A stretch of DNA of 55,151 bases from Shewanella surugensis. GTDB lineage: Bacteria > Pseudomonadota > Gammaproteobacteria > Enterobacterales > Shewanellaceae. Shown here one piece after another: positions 7,991-18,916 of the stretch. Within the stretch, counting starts at the first letter, position 1. Each line of letters begins with the position of its first letter. Made by a program: the position numbers and the translations under genes. The stretch is from NCBI RefSeq assembly GCF_023284005.1, contig NZ_JAKIKS010000025.1, forward strand, positions 1 to 55,151. Direction: 5' to 3'. Below the pieces are notes generated by a model. The model was not told the origin of the DNA and did not search any database. It saw nothing but the letters and a program-made list of their open reading frames with translations.

Positions 7991-8962
7991 TTAATATTTT
8001 CGATCAATAGCAATTTTAGCTAAAGAAATAAGTGCCGTTTTATATTCAGATTCGGGTATATCTTTTAATGCGCTAATGGCTTTGTCTGATTCTTCTTGTG
8101 CTCTTCTCTCTGTGTATTCTAAGGCCCCACAGCGTGTTAGCGTTGCTAAAATAGTATCAATGTGATCAGTACCATCACCTTTTTCAATGGCCTCTTTTAT
8201 CAAGGCGACTTCATGCTGACTACCGTGCTTGATGGCATAAATCAGTGGAAGAGTTGGCTTACCCTCAGCGAGATCATCGCCAATATTTTTACCTAACTCT
8301 ACTGTATCGGCGGTGTAATCGAGTAAATCATCGGTCAATTGAAAAGCAGTGCCTAAAAATTTACCGTATTCGGCCAGTGCCTGTAAGGAAGAAGAGGGAC
8401 TCTTTGCTATAATGCCAGCAAGTTGTGTAGCCGCTTCAAATAACTTAGCCGTTTTACAATAAATAACCCGCATATAATCCTCTTCACTCGTATTCGGATC
8501 ATTACAGTTCATCAATTGTAATACTTCGCCTTCGGCTAAAATATTGGTCGTATCAGCGAGGATCTCTAACACTTTGAGACTCCCTAATTCCGTCATCATT
8601 TGAAATGAGCGTGTGTATAGGAAATCACCGACTAGTACACTGGCACTATTGCCGAACAAGGCATTGGCTGTTTCTCTACCTCGGCGAAGCAAGGATTCAT
8701 CTACGACATCGTCGTGTAGTAAAGAAGCGGTATGAATAAATTCAATAATGGCGGCAAGTTTCAAATGATCCTCACCTTGGTACCCCATTGCACGAGAGGC
8801 AAGAATACACAGTAACGGGCGCATACGCTTTCCGCCACCATTAATAATATACACCCCTAATTGATTAATAAGGGCGACATCAGATTTAAGCTGCTTATAA
8901 ATCAGATGGTTAACATCTTGCATGTCATCATCTGCAAGTTGTCGAATGGCGTTTAAATCCAT
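7991..8962 (-). CDS. ispB: Octaprenyl diphosphate synthase
   Basis: A trans-prenyl transferase that makes the side chain of ubiquinone and menaquinone. I set the start at the ATG at 8962 (MDLNAIRQLADDDM), which aligns with the E. coli N-terminus; an in-frame upstream ATG at 9022 would add 20 unsupported residues. The 323-residue product has the first aspartate-rich motif HDDVVDE with RRG after it, the second motif TDDLLDY and GGGKRMRP for substrate binding. It is divergent from rplU-rpmA-obgE, the usual gammaproteobacterial arrangement. Confidence 0.94.
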   Translation of the reverse strand: MDLNAIRQLADDDMQDVNHLIYKQLKSDVALINQLGVYIINGGGKRMRPLLCILASRAMGYQGEDHLKLAAIIEFIHTASLLHDDVVDESLLRRGRETANALFGNSASVLVGDFLYTRSFQMMTELGSLKVLEILADTTNILAEGEVLQLMNCNDPNTSEEDYMRVIYCKTAKLFEAATQLAGIIAKSPSSSLQALAEYGKFLGTAFQLTDDLLDYTADTVELGKNIGDDLAEGKPTLPLIYAIKHGSQHEVALIKEAIEKGDGTDHIDTILATLTRCGALEYTERRAQEESDKAISALKDIPESEYKTALISLAKIAIDRKY

Positions 8963-9242
8963 AAATAGGCTCTGGTTCGATTGGCTGCAAATGTGGAGGA
9001 AGCAACGCAATTCTAGATTCAAATATAATAGATAGTAAGATTCTACCTAAATTTAACGTACAAGACAGCATGTGAATGAGAAAGAACAAAGAATAATGCT
9101 CTTTTTTTATTCTTTGGGAATTAACTCTTGTCAGGTAAGTCTTCTTAGCGTAAACTCCGCGACCATTGTCATTAAAGCTTTTGTAGCACCCCAACCTCAA
9201 CATTATTGAGTGGCGTGCTAGAAATTTTGGAGTAAAATAGCT

Positions 9243-9554
9243 ATGTACGCTGTTTTTCAAAGTGGTGGTAAGCAGCACCGTGTTGCTGAAGGCCATACAG
9301 TTCGTCTAGAAAAATTAGAAGTCGCTACTGGTGAAACTATCGAATTCGATCAAGTTCTTTTGGTTGCAGATGGTGAAACAGTTCACGTTGGTGCACCTTT
9401 AGTTCAAGGTGGTAAGGTTGTTGCTGAAGTTGTTAGCCACGGCCGTGATGAGAAAGTAACAATCGTTAAGTTCCGTCGCCGTAAGCACCACGACAAAAAA
9501 ATGGGCCATCGTCAATGGTTCACCGAAGTTAAAATTACAGCTATCAACGCTTAA
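9243..9554 (+). CDS. rplU: 50S ribosomal protein L21
   Basis: A 103-residue ribosomal protein that binds 23S rRNA. It starts [14 protein letters not shown] and has the family signature [16 protein letters not shown] near the C-terminus. A GGAGT ribosome-binding site lies just upstream. It is followed 15 nt later by rpmA, forming the conserved rplU-rpmA operon. The 280-bp region up to ispB carries the divergent promoters; I did not identify a leader structure there. Confidence 0.97.
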   Translation: MYAVFQSGGKQHRVAEGHTVRLEKLEVATGETIEFDQVLLVADGETVHVGAPLVQGGKVVAEVVSHGRDEKVTIVKFRRRKHHDKKMGHRQWFTEVKITAINA

Positions 9555-9566
9555 TTAGGAGTCTAA

Positions 9567-9824
<258 letters not shown>

Positions 9825-9853
9825 TCTGCAGCTTAAGCTCAGATTAATGTTAG

Positions 9854-9884
9854 AGCCCCGCCATTGGTGGGGCTTTTGTTTTTG
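9854..9884 (+). terminator. Terminator after rpmA
   Basis: A 9-bp GC-rich stem with one G-T pair, AGCCCCGCC (9854-9862) and GGTGGGGCT (9866-9874), loop ATT, then TTTTGTTTTT. obgE begins 81 nt later, so it probably has its own promoter or receives partial read-through. Confidence 0.9.
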
Positions 9885-9934
9885 TAATGAACAATAAATT
9901 GTTATTTGGTCACAGAGTGAGTAAAGCAGTATAA

Positions 9935-11128
<1,194 letters not shown>

Positions 11129-11162
11129 ATGGATTTTGATTAGGCTTGACGACTTTCGAAAA

Positions 11163-11192
11163 AACTGCTGATAATCTCAGCGGTTTTTTTTT
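11163..11192 (+). terminator. Rho-independent terminator of obgE
   Basis: Stem AACTGCTGA (11163-11171) and TCAGCGGTT (11177-11185) with one T-G pair, 5-nt loop, then nine T residues counted with the stem end. Confidence 0.9.
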
Positions 11193-11301
11193 GTAAAAAA
11201 TTCGGTTTAATCATTTTTAATTAAGACAGCAAGAATGGTCAAGAATATTAGCGTTCAATTCACTAAGATGGATTTTGTCAGTCAATAATGAGATTGAATT
11301 A

Positions 11302-12150
11302 ATGGTTAATCAAGAGAGAATAAGAAAGGCGACGGACTATATTGACACGCATTTTGATGAGGAAATATCACTTGAACAATTAAGTCAGCTTGTGCACTTA
11401 TCTCAATACCATTTTCATCGTTTGTTTACGGCCATTAACGGCTTACCTTTACATCAATATGTGCGGTGGTTGAAGTTAAAAAGAGCCGCTAATCAATTAT
11501 TGTTTGATAAGGATAAGTCCATTTTAGAAATTGCTCTATTTGCAGGTTTTGAATCTCATGAAGCATTTACTCGAGCCTTTAAAGTGGTTTGCCTTCAAAC
11601 GCCAAGTCAGTTTAGAAGAGCATCGCAGTGGCTGCATTGGGAGCGGATCCCGTATTTAAGCATTGAAAAGGATAATACTATGATAGAACCTAACATTACC
11701 TTATTTGAGGGGGCACGTTTAGCGGTCATTGAACATAGAGGCTCCCCAAGTCACTTCCCTCAATCCATTGCAAAGTTGGTTAACTGGGCCAAAGAGAACC
11801 AACTTGGTCAGCCAAAAGCCAGCGAGGTGTTTACCATTGCCTATGGCGATCCAAAAACAACGCAACCTGCGTTGTTTCGCTGTGATATTGGCAGAGTCAT
11901 CACTGAAGATCGCGTATTAGGTATGGGGATGATAGAGAAAAGACTTCCCAGTGGACGGGTGGCCATAGCGAGGCATCTAGGCTCCCATGATAATATTGAG
12001 CAGACAGTGTATGGTATGTATCAAAACTGGCTGCCATCAACAAAGGAAGAGTTGCTCGATTATCCTTGTGTCTTTTGTTATCAAAACTATGTAACGGAGG
12101 TCCCTGAGTCCGCTTTAAAGACCGATATTTATTTCTTTTTAAAAGATTAA
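11302..12150 (+). CDS. AraC-family regulator with a GyrI-like effector domain
   Basis: A transcription regulator with two domains. The AraC helix-turn-helix domain fills about the first 110 residues (YIDTHFDEEISLEQLSQL, LSQYHFHRLF, ALFAGFESHEAFTRAFK), and a GyrI-like small-molecule domain fills the rest (IEHRGSPSH, YGDP, GSHDNI). This is the Rob/SoxS-like plus GyrI architecture often tied to drug or stress responses. I prefer the ATG at 11302; a TTG at 11275 in the same frame would add nine residues. It converges on the TetR gene, overlapping it by 4 nt. The ligand and targets are unknown. Confidence 0.85.
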   Translation: MVNQERIRKATDYIDTHFDEEISLEQLSQLVHLSQYHFHRLFTAINGLPLHQYVRWLKLKRAANQLLFDKDKSILEIALFAGFESHEAFTRAFKVVCLQTPSQFRRASQWLHWERIPYLSIEKDNTMIEPNITLFEGARLAVIEHRGSPSHFPQSIAKLVNWAKENQLGQPKASEVFTIAYGDPKTTQPALFRCDIGRVITEDRVLGMGMIEKRLPSGRVAIARHLGSHDNIEQTVYGMYQNWLPSTKEELLDYPCVFCYQNYVTEVPESALKTDIYFFLKD

Positions 12151-12725
12151 GCAACGGAGGCAATCGATCGCCAAAAGAGAGAAAAACTGGCTTGTCTGTA
12201 AACAGTATCATGCCATTTTTCTGGGTTATCTAAAAAAAAGCGGGTACTGGCTAAATATTGCCCATGACAACTCTCTTGCATTAATGTTATTGGATGCTTA
12301 GCCAGTAAACCTGCTTGTTGTCCTAGTGCAATGAAATCGCCAATAAACTTCAAAATACTGTTCATGGCATGGCTTTTTATTTCGTTCGGAATCACGGTAG
12401 ATAAAGAGTATTGTTGAAAAAAAGCTTGCTTAAGAGGATGATCCAATGCCCATTGAATACTGCTATTCCACAGGTGCTCAACCTCTTGTTTGAGATCACT
12501 GTTTTCTTGTCGATTGAGCAATATCGTATCGGCAAAATCTTGTTTAATAGATAAAAATAATTGCTGCATAAGTTCATCTTTTGAATGAAAATGATGAAAT
12601 AAGGTTCCCGTTGCGACACCTGCCTGCTTTGCAATAAGCGCAGTCGACGTGCCATAAAAGCCTTGATGAACAAACAAGGCGAGTGCGGTATCGAGTATGA
12701 TTTGTTTTTTAGTTACTTTGAGCAT
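12147..12725 (-). CDS. TetR-family transcriptional regulator
   Basis: 192 residues. The N-terminal helix-turn-helix is typical: ILDTALALFVHQGFYGTSTA, then IAKQAGVATGTLFHHFHSKDEL. The C-terminal ligand domain is not assignable by eye. The gene sits 10 nt downstream of an aldehyde dehydrogenase gene in the same direction, so both are probably on one transcript and the regulator likely controls it. A palindromic candidate operator is present upstream of the dehydrogenase. The effector is probably an aldehyde or a lipid-like molecule, by inference from the neighbour only. Confidence 0.9.
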   Translation of the reverse strand: MLKVTKKQIILDTALALFVHQGFYGTSTALIAKQAGVATGTLFHHFHSKDELMQQLFLSIKQDFADTILLNRQENSDLKQEVEHLWNSSIQWALDHPLKQAFFQQYSLSTVIPNEIKSHAMNSILKFIGDFIALGQQAGLLAKHPITLMQESCHGQYLASTRFFLDNPEKWHDTVYRQASFSLFWRSIASVA

Positions 12726-12735
12726 GATAGATTCA

Positions 12736-14160
12736 TTAACGTAAAAATGTTTTTAAGGCTAATGCCCCTATTTTACCACCATAAGGGGGATGAATAAATT
12801 TTCCTGTATTGAGTTTTCCACGGCTTAGTACCGTTTTGGCATGACTAAAGGTTAAGAAGCCTTCCTTACCATGATAATGCCCCATACCAGAAGGTCCAAT
12901 GCCACCAAAAGGGGCATCATCAGCCGCAACGTGAAACACCGTTTCATTAATACACATACCACCAGAGTGGGTCTGTGTTAACACTTGTTGCTGAATAGTC
13001 TTGTTTAAACTCATTAAATATAAGGCTAAAGGGCGGGGGCGAGCATTAATGTACTCAATGGCTTCGTTGAGTTGTCGATAAGGAATAATAGGCAGCAAGG
13101 GCCCAAAAATCTCATCTTTTACAATGAGCATATCATCGGTGATATCGGTGATTAGCTGAGTCGGCATTTTTCGACTATCGGTATCAATGGCTTCGTCATT
13201 GGCACTTTCAATATGGGCACCTTTATTTTTAGCATCGATGAGCATCTGTTGAAGTCGCTCAAATTGACGAGTATTGATGATACTGGTGTAGTCTTTGTTA
13301 TGTTGAATATCACCATACATCCGGTTAAATTGTTGCTTATAGACTTTGATAAAGGTGTCCTGTTTATGCTCGGGCACGAGTATGTAGTCTGGAGCAACAC
13401 AAATTTGCCCCGCATTCAGGCATTTTCCATAAATGAGCCGTTCAACAGCCATGTCTATCGATATGTCGTCTGCAATAATAACGGGGGATTTTCCGCCTAG
13501 CTCTAAGGTCACTGGGGTGAGGTTTTTAGCTGCAGCTTGCATAACATGTTGGCCAACGGTTGTAGAGCCAGTAAAAATCAAATGATCAAAAGGCAGTGCG
13601 GAAAACGCAGCGGCGACATCGGTTTCTCCTTGAATACATGTGACGTAGCTTGGATCAAATATATCGCTTAATAGGGTCGTTAGCTGCCGATTGGTTGCGG
13701 GTGTAAATTCCGATAATTTAATCATGGCGCGATTACCCGCAGCGATGGCGGTTATTAAGGGACCAATGGAAAGCATGATCGGAAAATTCCAAGGTGCAAT
13801 AATACCAATGACTCCAAGTGGCTGATAATGAACTTTCACTTTGGCAGGCGACAATAACATTCCCGCATGACGATGACTTGGTTTCATCCATTTTTTTAGG
13901 TTTTTGAGAGTGTAATTAATATTATTAACGCAAGGCATGATATCGGATATTAAACTGTCATCGAGAGAGCGGTGACCAAAATCTTCACTTAATGCTTGTT
14001 GTAATGAGCTTTGATGGGTCATTAATGCGGATTTTAAGGCTTTGAGCTGTTCCATTCGATGACTCAAAGAGGGCATGGAACAAAGTTGATAACTGGTACG
14101 TTGTTTAAGTAATATTTGCTCTAGCGTGGTTGCCGTATTCTCATTAATTGCCATATTCAT
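12736..14160 (-). CDS. Aldehyde dehydrogenase, coniferyl-aldehyde dehydrogenase type
   Basis: An NAD(P)-dependent enzyme oxidising an aldehyde to its acid. The 474-residue product has the general base Glu220 in LELGGKSP, the catalytic Cys254 in NAGQICVAPDY, the PWNFP segment and the C-terminal PFGGIGPSGMGHYHG motif. Sequences of this type are usually annotated as coniferyl-aldehyde dehydrogenases, a group also acting on fatty and aromatic aldehydes, so the true substrate is open. AAGGAAA precedes the ATG at 14160. It is transcribed with the TetR gene. Confidence 0.9.
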   Translation of the reverse strand: MNMAINENTATTLEQILLKQRTSYQLCSMPSLSHRMEQLKALKSALMTHQSSLQQALSEDFGHRSLDDSLISDIMPCVNNINYTLKNLKKWMKPSHRHAGMLLSPAKVKVHYQPLGVIGIIAPWNFPIMLSIGPLITAIAAGNRAMIKLSEFTPATNRQLTTLLSDIFDPSYVTCIQGETDVAAAFSALPFDHLIFTGSTTVGQHVMQAAAKNLTPVTLELGGKSPVIIADDISIDMAVERLIYGKCLNAGQICVAPDYILVPEHKQDTFIKVYKQQFNRMYGDIQHNKDYTSIINTRQFERLQQMLIDAKNKGAHIESANDEAIDTDSRKMPTQLITDITDDMLIVKDEIFGPLLPIIPYRQLNEAIEYINARPRPLALYLMSLNKTIQQQVLTQTHSGGMCINETVFHVAADDAPFGGIGPSGMGHYHGKEGFLTFSHAKTVLSRGKLNTGKFIHPPYGGKIGALALKTFLR

Positions 14161-14229
14161 CTTTGTTTCCTTTCGTTTAAAGGGGGCTCAGCCCACTTCA
14201 TTATTTTGTCCTGTATTACTACGAACCAG

Positions 14230-14243
14230 ACTGATTAGTCAGT
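14230..14243. promoter_or_regulatory. Candidate TetR-type operator upstream of the aldehyde dehydrogenase
   Basis: The 14-mer ACTGATTAGTCAGT is an interrupted palindrome (ACTGA, four bases, TCAGT), typical of TetR-family operators. It lies about 70 bp upstream of the dehydrogenase start, in the divergent region shared with the universal stress gene. Binding is inferred. Confidence 0.4.
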
Positions 14244-14429
14244 TTATAGTAATGGGAAAAAGTTTTTTTATCCATGTTTTATCGATATAAAAAATAAGAG
14301 CAGATAAGCTTGTTTTAATAAGGAAGTGAATTTAAGGTGAAGGAGGCATTAGTCATACTTTATGACTAATATCATTGATATAGTAATGAGTTTCAAGTCA
14401 CTTTTGGGAAATGGATAGGAGAAATAATC

Positions 14430-14885
14430 ATGCGTACTCGTCAAATTTTATGTCCAACGGATTTTTCAGAAACAGCAGCGAATGCATTAGACTATGCGAT
14501 AGAGCTGGCTAATTTTTATCATGTGGATATTCGTTTACTTCATGTAAAGAGTAGTCCATATGGAAAGCACAATTACGGGATTATCGTGGAGACACCTGAT
14601 GAATTAGAACATCATTTGGAAGCTTATTCTCTTGAAAAAATGAACATCCTATTAGCGAGCATTGAAGATAAACTAGAGGCAGGTTTAACCGTTAAAACGA
14701 TTATTAGAAGTGGTGGAACGGTGTCTCAAATATTAGAAGAGGCGGGCGAGCAAGATGTGGGAATGATCGTCCTTGCCAGTCACCATGGGGCGGGTACCTT
14801 ACATTTCCTGCATGCTAATTTGGCCGAAGAACTGGTTCATAAGGCTAAGTGCCCGGTGTTAGTTGTTAAAGATATGAATAAATAA
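14430..14885 (+). CDS. Universal stress protein, UspA family
   Basis: A 151-residue single-domain Usp protein, cytoplasmic, with the usual ILCPTDFSETAANALDYA start and the C-terminal PVLVVK strand. The usual ATP loop GxxGxxxxxxxxGS is altered: the sequence reads SHHGAGTLHFLHANLAEELV, with AN in place of GS, so nucleotide binding may be lost as in non-ATP-binding Usp members. A GGAG ribosome-binding site lies about 9 nt upstream. It is divergent from the aldehyde dehydrogenase. Confidence 0.9.
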   Translation: MRTRQILCPTDFSETAANALDYAIELANFYHVDIRLLHVKSSPYGKHNYGIIVETPDELEHHLEAYSLEKMNILLASIEDKLEAGLTVKTIIRSGGTVSQILEEAGEQDVGMIVLASHHGAGTLHFLHANLAEELVHKAKCPVLVVKDMNK

Positions 14886-14963
14886 TTATCCATTTTTACT
14901 CCTATGACATTCAAATGTCTTGCTAAGTTACTTGTTTATAGGACTGAGTAAGCAGTGTAATAT

Positions 14964-15004
14964 CCCCAAGTTAGTTGAAAATGCAGGATCCAGCTGGCTT
15001 GGGG
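14964..15004. repeat. Hairpin-forming sequence between convergent genes
   Basis: Arms CCCCAAG (14964-14970) and CTTGGGG (14998-15004) around a 27-nt loop, located between the usp gene and the convergent DUF2956 gene. It recalls the CCCAAGT-type intergenic palindrome at 38210. It may act as a terminator. Confidence 0.35.
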
Positions 15005-15009
15005 GTGTA

Positions 15010-15327
15010 TTAAAAGTAATAAATATAAACGATGAAACTCATCCAACTTAAGACTAATAAACTCCAAGGTAAATAGGGAGCCGGAGTCGGTTTCATGGGG
15101 GATATTTCTTCAGGTTGATTGTCGGATGATTTTATTTTTAATGACTGTTTACGTTGTTTATCCCGAGTGCGTGCTTTGGTTTTTTGTTGTTTTTTATATT
15201 CACTGATCCCTTTTTCAATCCCTTGAGCGATGAGTTTAGTGTGTTCTTTTGTTTGGCCTGGTTTTTGAGTGGCCTTAGCCATTTGCAGTGCTTGGTGTTT
15301 TTTTTCATTTGATATGGGAGATGTCAT
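15010..15327 (-). CDS. DUF2956 family protein
   Basis: 105 residues. It has the DUF2956 core that I recognise from Vibrio and Shewanella: a start with ALQMAKATQKPGQTKEHTK, then LIAQGIEKGISEYKKQQK, a highly charged KARTRDKQRKQ region and a C-terminal hydrophobic segment (PWSLLVLSWMSFIVYIYYF) that probably anchors it in the membrane. Function is unknown in the family. A small lysine-rich protein with a C-terminal anchor. No good ribosome-binding site is visible before the ATG. Confidence 0.8.
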   Translation of the reverse strand: MTSPISNEKKHQALQMAKATQKPGQTKEHTKLIAQGIEKGISEYKKQQKTKARTRDKQRKQSLKIKSSDNQPEEISPMKPTPAPYLPWSLLVLSWMSFIVYIYYF

Positions 15328-15651
15328 AAGGAGTATTCATAAATAAACTTAGCGTTATTATATCTGCTATAAACCTGAAAATATACCAGAGAGGGTAGAA
15401 GTTTCGAATGACGGAACTCTTTCAATAATATAAACAATTCCAATTATTAAGATATTGATTACTAATTGTGACTTAAGTGTTTTATGGCAGGGAGAGTAAA
15501 TATTCTACATATTTGCTTGCAACATTAACGGTGATTTTGTATTAGCAATAAACTATATTTCGTAGCCTTACTCGTGCTAAATACTCTGAATGGGTTGATA
15601 GCAGTTTTAATTAATGATTATTTTATATTCTTTTTGTCTGGCTAGGTATTA
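15328..15651. other. Intergenic region
   Basis: An AT-rich spacer between two divergent genes. No gene, repeat or clear promoter was seen. Confidence 0.4.
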
Positions 15652-17003
15652 ATGCTTGCAAAGTGTCAATATAAAACAAAAGCTGAGAAATTTATGTTTA
15701 TATTTTCATTATTACCTCATTTATTAGACCGTTCTTTAAAGGCCAAGTGTGTGGCAGCTGAAACGAAAAATAACTATATCAATAACATTAGTTTAAGAAG
15801 ATGTGTGGGAATGATAGCTATCGTTTTCACTCTCATTTCATTTAGCAGTATGGCACAGACTTGGAGTCATCTCATCGAGGGGACTTATGGTGGTAAGCTA
15901 TTAAAAAATAGTCAAGGAGACATGTTGTTAACAGGAGAGGCGCGTTATCCTATTATGTCTGAAATGGCGATAAATCAAGTGGAGCATCCTGTTTATGATT
16001 ATGTTTATCAGCTCACGGCAAAGCCAGATATTCTCTGGGGGACATCATTTAGTGATGAAAATGAGGCGTTAACGGGGTTGGTCTCTGGTCATTTTATTAT
16101 TAAAAAAACGATGGCGAGTATGCCTTATTTTTAGATGGTCATCATGTGAGTGAGCAAACGGTAGCATTTTTTACTCATAGTGGTGATCTTCTTGCTTGGC
16201 ATTCTCTTGCGGGTGAGTATCAATTCAATCAAGGGATCGGTACGCATGATGGCGGGATGCTTATGGTTGGTGCGACTCAGGCGGGACAAGGCTTAGTCGT
16301 TAAAATGGATCACAAAGGCATGGTTGAATGGCAGCATGTTATGAGTCAAGATGTGACCGTTTTGACTCATGTGGTGCAATTAAAGAGTGGTGATTTCATG
16401 ATGATAGGACAAAGCCTACGTGATTCGGATCAAACAATAGCAACGCTTATTAGGCTGAGTCGTTTAGGAGAGGAGCATTGGGTTGTGCATTTATCTAGCG
16501 ATGAAGCCGAGCATACACAGTTATCTGGGCTGGTATTAACGCACAATGAAGATGTGATTATTGCAGGGACAAGGAGTGATGCTGTTTACTCAAGTCTTTC
16601 ACAAGGCTGGATCGCTCGCTTTAAGATCGGTAAAAAGAGTAAGCAGGTGAAGCTGGTATGGGAAACGTTGGCTGGGAAAGCCGATGCTCGGAATCAAATA
16701 AATGATATTGTTGTTACATCAAATGCCATTGTAGCTGTTGGCGCAAGTAACCAAAAAAGTAATCAATATTATATGGATTATTGGGTGTTAGGTGTGACCT
16801 TAAAAGGTAATACAGAATGGGAACATCATTATGGCGGTATTATAGGAAATGATGAAGCGTTCTCGGTGATTGAAATGAATGAAGCCCAATTGGTGGTGTC
16901 GGGTTATTCATCGGGTTTTTCTTCTATCTCGGGCACTTGGCTATTATCATTAAATGCAGCGGGAGAAATTGACGATTTCACTCCGACGGCATTACAGCAC
17001 TAA
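15652..17003 (+). pseudogene. Exported beta-propeller-like repeat protein, split by a frameshift
   Basis: Two frames in the same direction form one protein: 15652-16134 (160 codons, ending MASMPYF) and then the other frame, which can be read continuously from the A7 run at 16102-16108 to 17003. Changing frame there gives IIKKNDGEYALFLDGHHVSEQ, joining the two parts with no lost residues. This equals loss of one A from an A8 run. The N-terminal part has a hydrophobic segment ending in SMAQ that looks like a signal peptide. The rest has repeats of the type GGMLMVGAT and LVVKMDHKGMVEW, suggesting a beta propeller. Function unknown. A sequencing error or slippage at the A run is possible. Confidence 0.65.
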
Positions 17004-17078
17004 TGTGGTAATAAGCAGTGTTTATTTGAAAAGCTAATGTGAGTAGCGTTGCTTTAAATGTATTAGCTTCAAGAAATG

Positions 17079-17111
17079 AGCTCAGACTGACAATATTCAG
17101 CTGAGCTTTTT
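17079..17111 (+). terminator. Terminator after the repeat protein gene
   Basis: An 11-bp stem with one bulged A: AGCTCAG plus CTGA (17079-17090) and TCAG plus CTGAGCT (17097-17107), 6-nt loop, then TTTTT. It lies between two convergent genes. Confidence 0.75.
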
Positions 17112-17132
17112 CATTGGTATTATAGGCCTAAG

Positions 17133-18734
17133 TTATCTGAGTGCTCGTCGGAGGATCTTACCGACACTCGATTTCGGCAATGCATCAACAAATTCAAATA
17201 GTTTAGGGATTTTGTAAGGTGTCAGGTTTTCAGTACAATGTTGTTTTATCTCTTGTAAGATGGAATGATTTTGCTGTGCTGAGGGCGTTAATACAATAAA
17301 GGCTTTTACTGTTTCGTCAGAATGCTTACCACTGACTCCGATAACCGCGGATTCTAGCACGGCTCCATGTAGTGATAATACATTTTCTATTTCATTGGGA
17401 TAGACATTAAAACCAGAGACAATCACGATATCCTTTTTACGGTCGACAATTTGATGAAACCCGTCTGTGAGTGCGATAGCAATGTCACCCGTTTTAAAAA
17501 AGCCATTTTTTGTCATGACTTTTTTTGTTTCACACTCTTGTTGCCAATACCCTGACATGACTTGAGGCCCAGAAACGGCCAACTCCCCAGCTTGACCTGA
17601 AGCAACTTCACTTTCATTATCATCGATAATACAGATGTGGGTACCCAATAAGGGTTTACCTATGGTACCGATTTTTTCACGCCCAGGCGTATTTAATGAC
17701 ACGACGGGGGATGTTTCTGATAAACCGTAACCTTCTGATATCGTACAGCCTGTGGTTTGATACCAAAGATCGGCAGCAAATTGCGTGAGGGCGGTACCGC
17801 CTGAAATAGTGACTTTGAGTGCGCTAAAATCTAAGGCTCGAAACATGTCTTGCTGGCAAAGCCCAACAAATAAGGTATTAAGACCTGCAAAGCCAGTGAA
17901 ACGGTATTTTGTTAGCGTTTGAATAAAGCTGGGTATGTCTTTTGGGTTAGGAATGAATACTGAGCAAGCGCCTCTTTCAAAATACAGGATGAGGTTTACC
18001 ATAAAGGCGTAAATATGATAGATAGGTAAAGGTGCGACAAAAATCTCCTCTCCCTCATTGATGTGAGATGAGAGTCTAGCTGCTAATTGGGCTGCATTAG
18101 CAATTAAATTGCCATGACTCAGCATAGCCCCTTTAGATAATCCCGTAGTGCCTCCTGTGTACTGTAACGCGGCTAAGTGATGGTTCGACACCGTAACAGT
18201 TTGTAGTAAATGTTTTCCCCCGGCCTTTAATACATCCATAAATCTAAAATGATTGAATTCACTCTTAGCTTGGGGTTGAGGAGTGATTAAATCTAAGGGA
18301 TGAGTGGCTATCACAACGCTAATCGAAGTGTTATTAACGATGTGATTGAGTTTGGGTATATTGTCCGAAAGGGTGACTAAAAGTTTAGCGCCTGAATCAT
18401 TAAATTGATGCAGCATTTCTCTGTCTGTGTACATTGGGTTGGTGTTCACCAATACAAACCCTGCTCTAATGGCACCATAAGCGGCAATGACAAATTGAGT
18501 GATATTGGGCAGTTGGATGGCGACTCTGTCACCGACTTTTAATTCAGTGTATTGTTGCAAGTAGGCTGCAAATTGCCGAGAGTACTGTTCTATTTCATTA
18601 AAGCTGATGTCATGACCTAAACAAACATAAGCAGTCTTGCTACCAAAGCGGGCACAGGTATCTTCAATTAAATGAATTAATGATGGATAAGGCGCCAGAT
18701 CACGTTGGGGAGCAGCATCAAAAGGGTGCATCAC
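17133..18734 (-). CDS. Acyl-CoA synthetase (AMP-forming), FadD-like
   Basis: Activates a fatty or other carboxylic acid to its CoA ester with ATP. The 533-residue product has the P-loop YTGGTTGLSKGA (192-203), the SEGYGLSETSP adenine-binding segment, the TGDIA motif, the DRKKDIVIVSGFNVYP hinge and the catalytic Lys526 in SSVGKILRR. There is no signal peptide. It resembles long-chain acyl-CoA synthetases, but chain length preference cannot be read by eye. It is a single gene; neighbours do not give a pathway. Confidence 0.88.
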   Translation of the reverse strand: MMHPFDAAPQRDLAPYPSLIHLIEDTCARFGSKTAYVCLGHDISFNEIEQYSRQFAAYLQQYTELKVGDRVAIQLPNITQFVIAAYGAIRAGFVLVNTNPMYTDREMLHQFNDSGAKLLVTLSDNIPKLNHIVNNTSISVVIATHPLDLITPQPQAKSEFNHFRFMDVLKAGGKHLLQTVTVSNHHLAALQYTGGTTGLSKGAMLSHGNLIANAAQLAARLSSHINEGEEIFVAPLPIYHIYAFMVNLILYFERGACSVFIPNPKDIPSFIQTLTKYRFTGFAGLNTLFVGLCQQDMFRALDFSALKVTISGGTALTQFAADLWYQTTGCTISEGYGLSETSPVVSLNTPGREKIGTIGKPLLGTHICIIDDNESEVASGQAGELAVSGPQVMSGYWQQECETKKVMTKNGFFKTGDIAIALTDGFHQIVDRKKDIVIVSGFNVYPNEIENVLSLHGAVLESAVIGVSGKHSDETVKAFIVLTPSAQQNHSILQEIKQHCTENLTPYKIPKLFEFVDALPKSSVGKILRRALR

Positions 18735-18839
18735 TATTTATCCCTATTTAGTATTTGACATATTTACAACATGTAGATTAAAGTCAAAATAGTGATTAAG
18801 TCAATGATAAATTTAGTGTTGGTCTTTTTAAGTAAGCAG

Positions 18840-18854
18840 AGTATCACGGGTATA
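18840..18854. repeat. 15-bp dispersed repeat, copy 1
   Basis: AGTATCACGGGTATA occurs here and again at 36961-36975, both on the plus strand and both intergenic. It looks like a fragment of a dispersed intergenic element. Confidence 0.5.
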
Positions 18855-18873
18855 GACATGATGAAGATGAGAA

Positions 18874-18908
18874 AGTACGCAGGTTTAAATCCAAATAAGC
18901 TGCGTACT
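18874..18908 (-). terminator. Hairpin downstream of ccoG
   Basis: Perfect 9-bp arms AGTACGCAG (18874-18882) and CTGCGTACT (18900-18908), 17-nt loop, 9 nt after the ccoG stop. On the minus strand it is followed only by TTTC, so it is a weak terminator candidate. Confidence 0.5.
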
Positions 18909-18916
18909 ATTATTGA

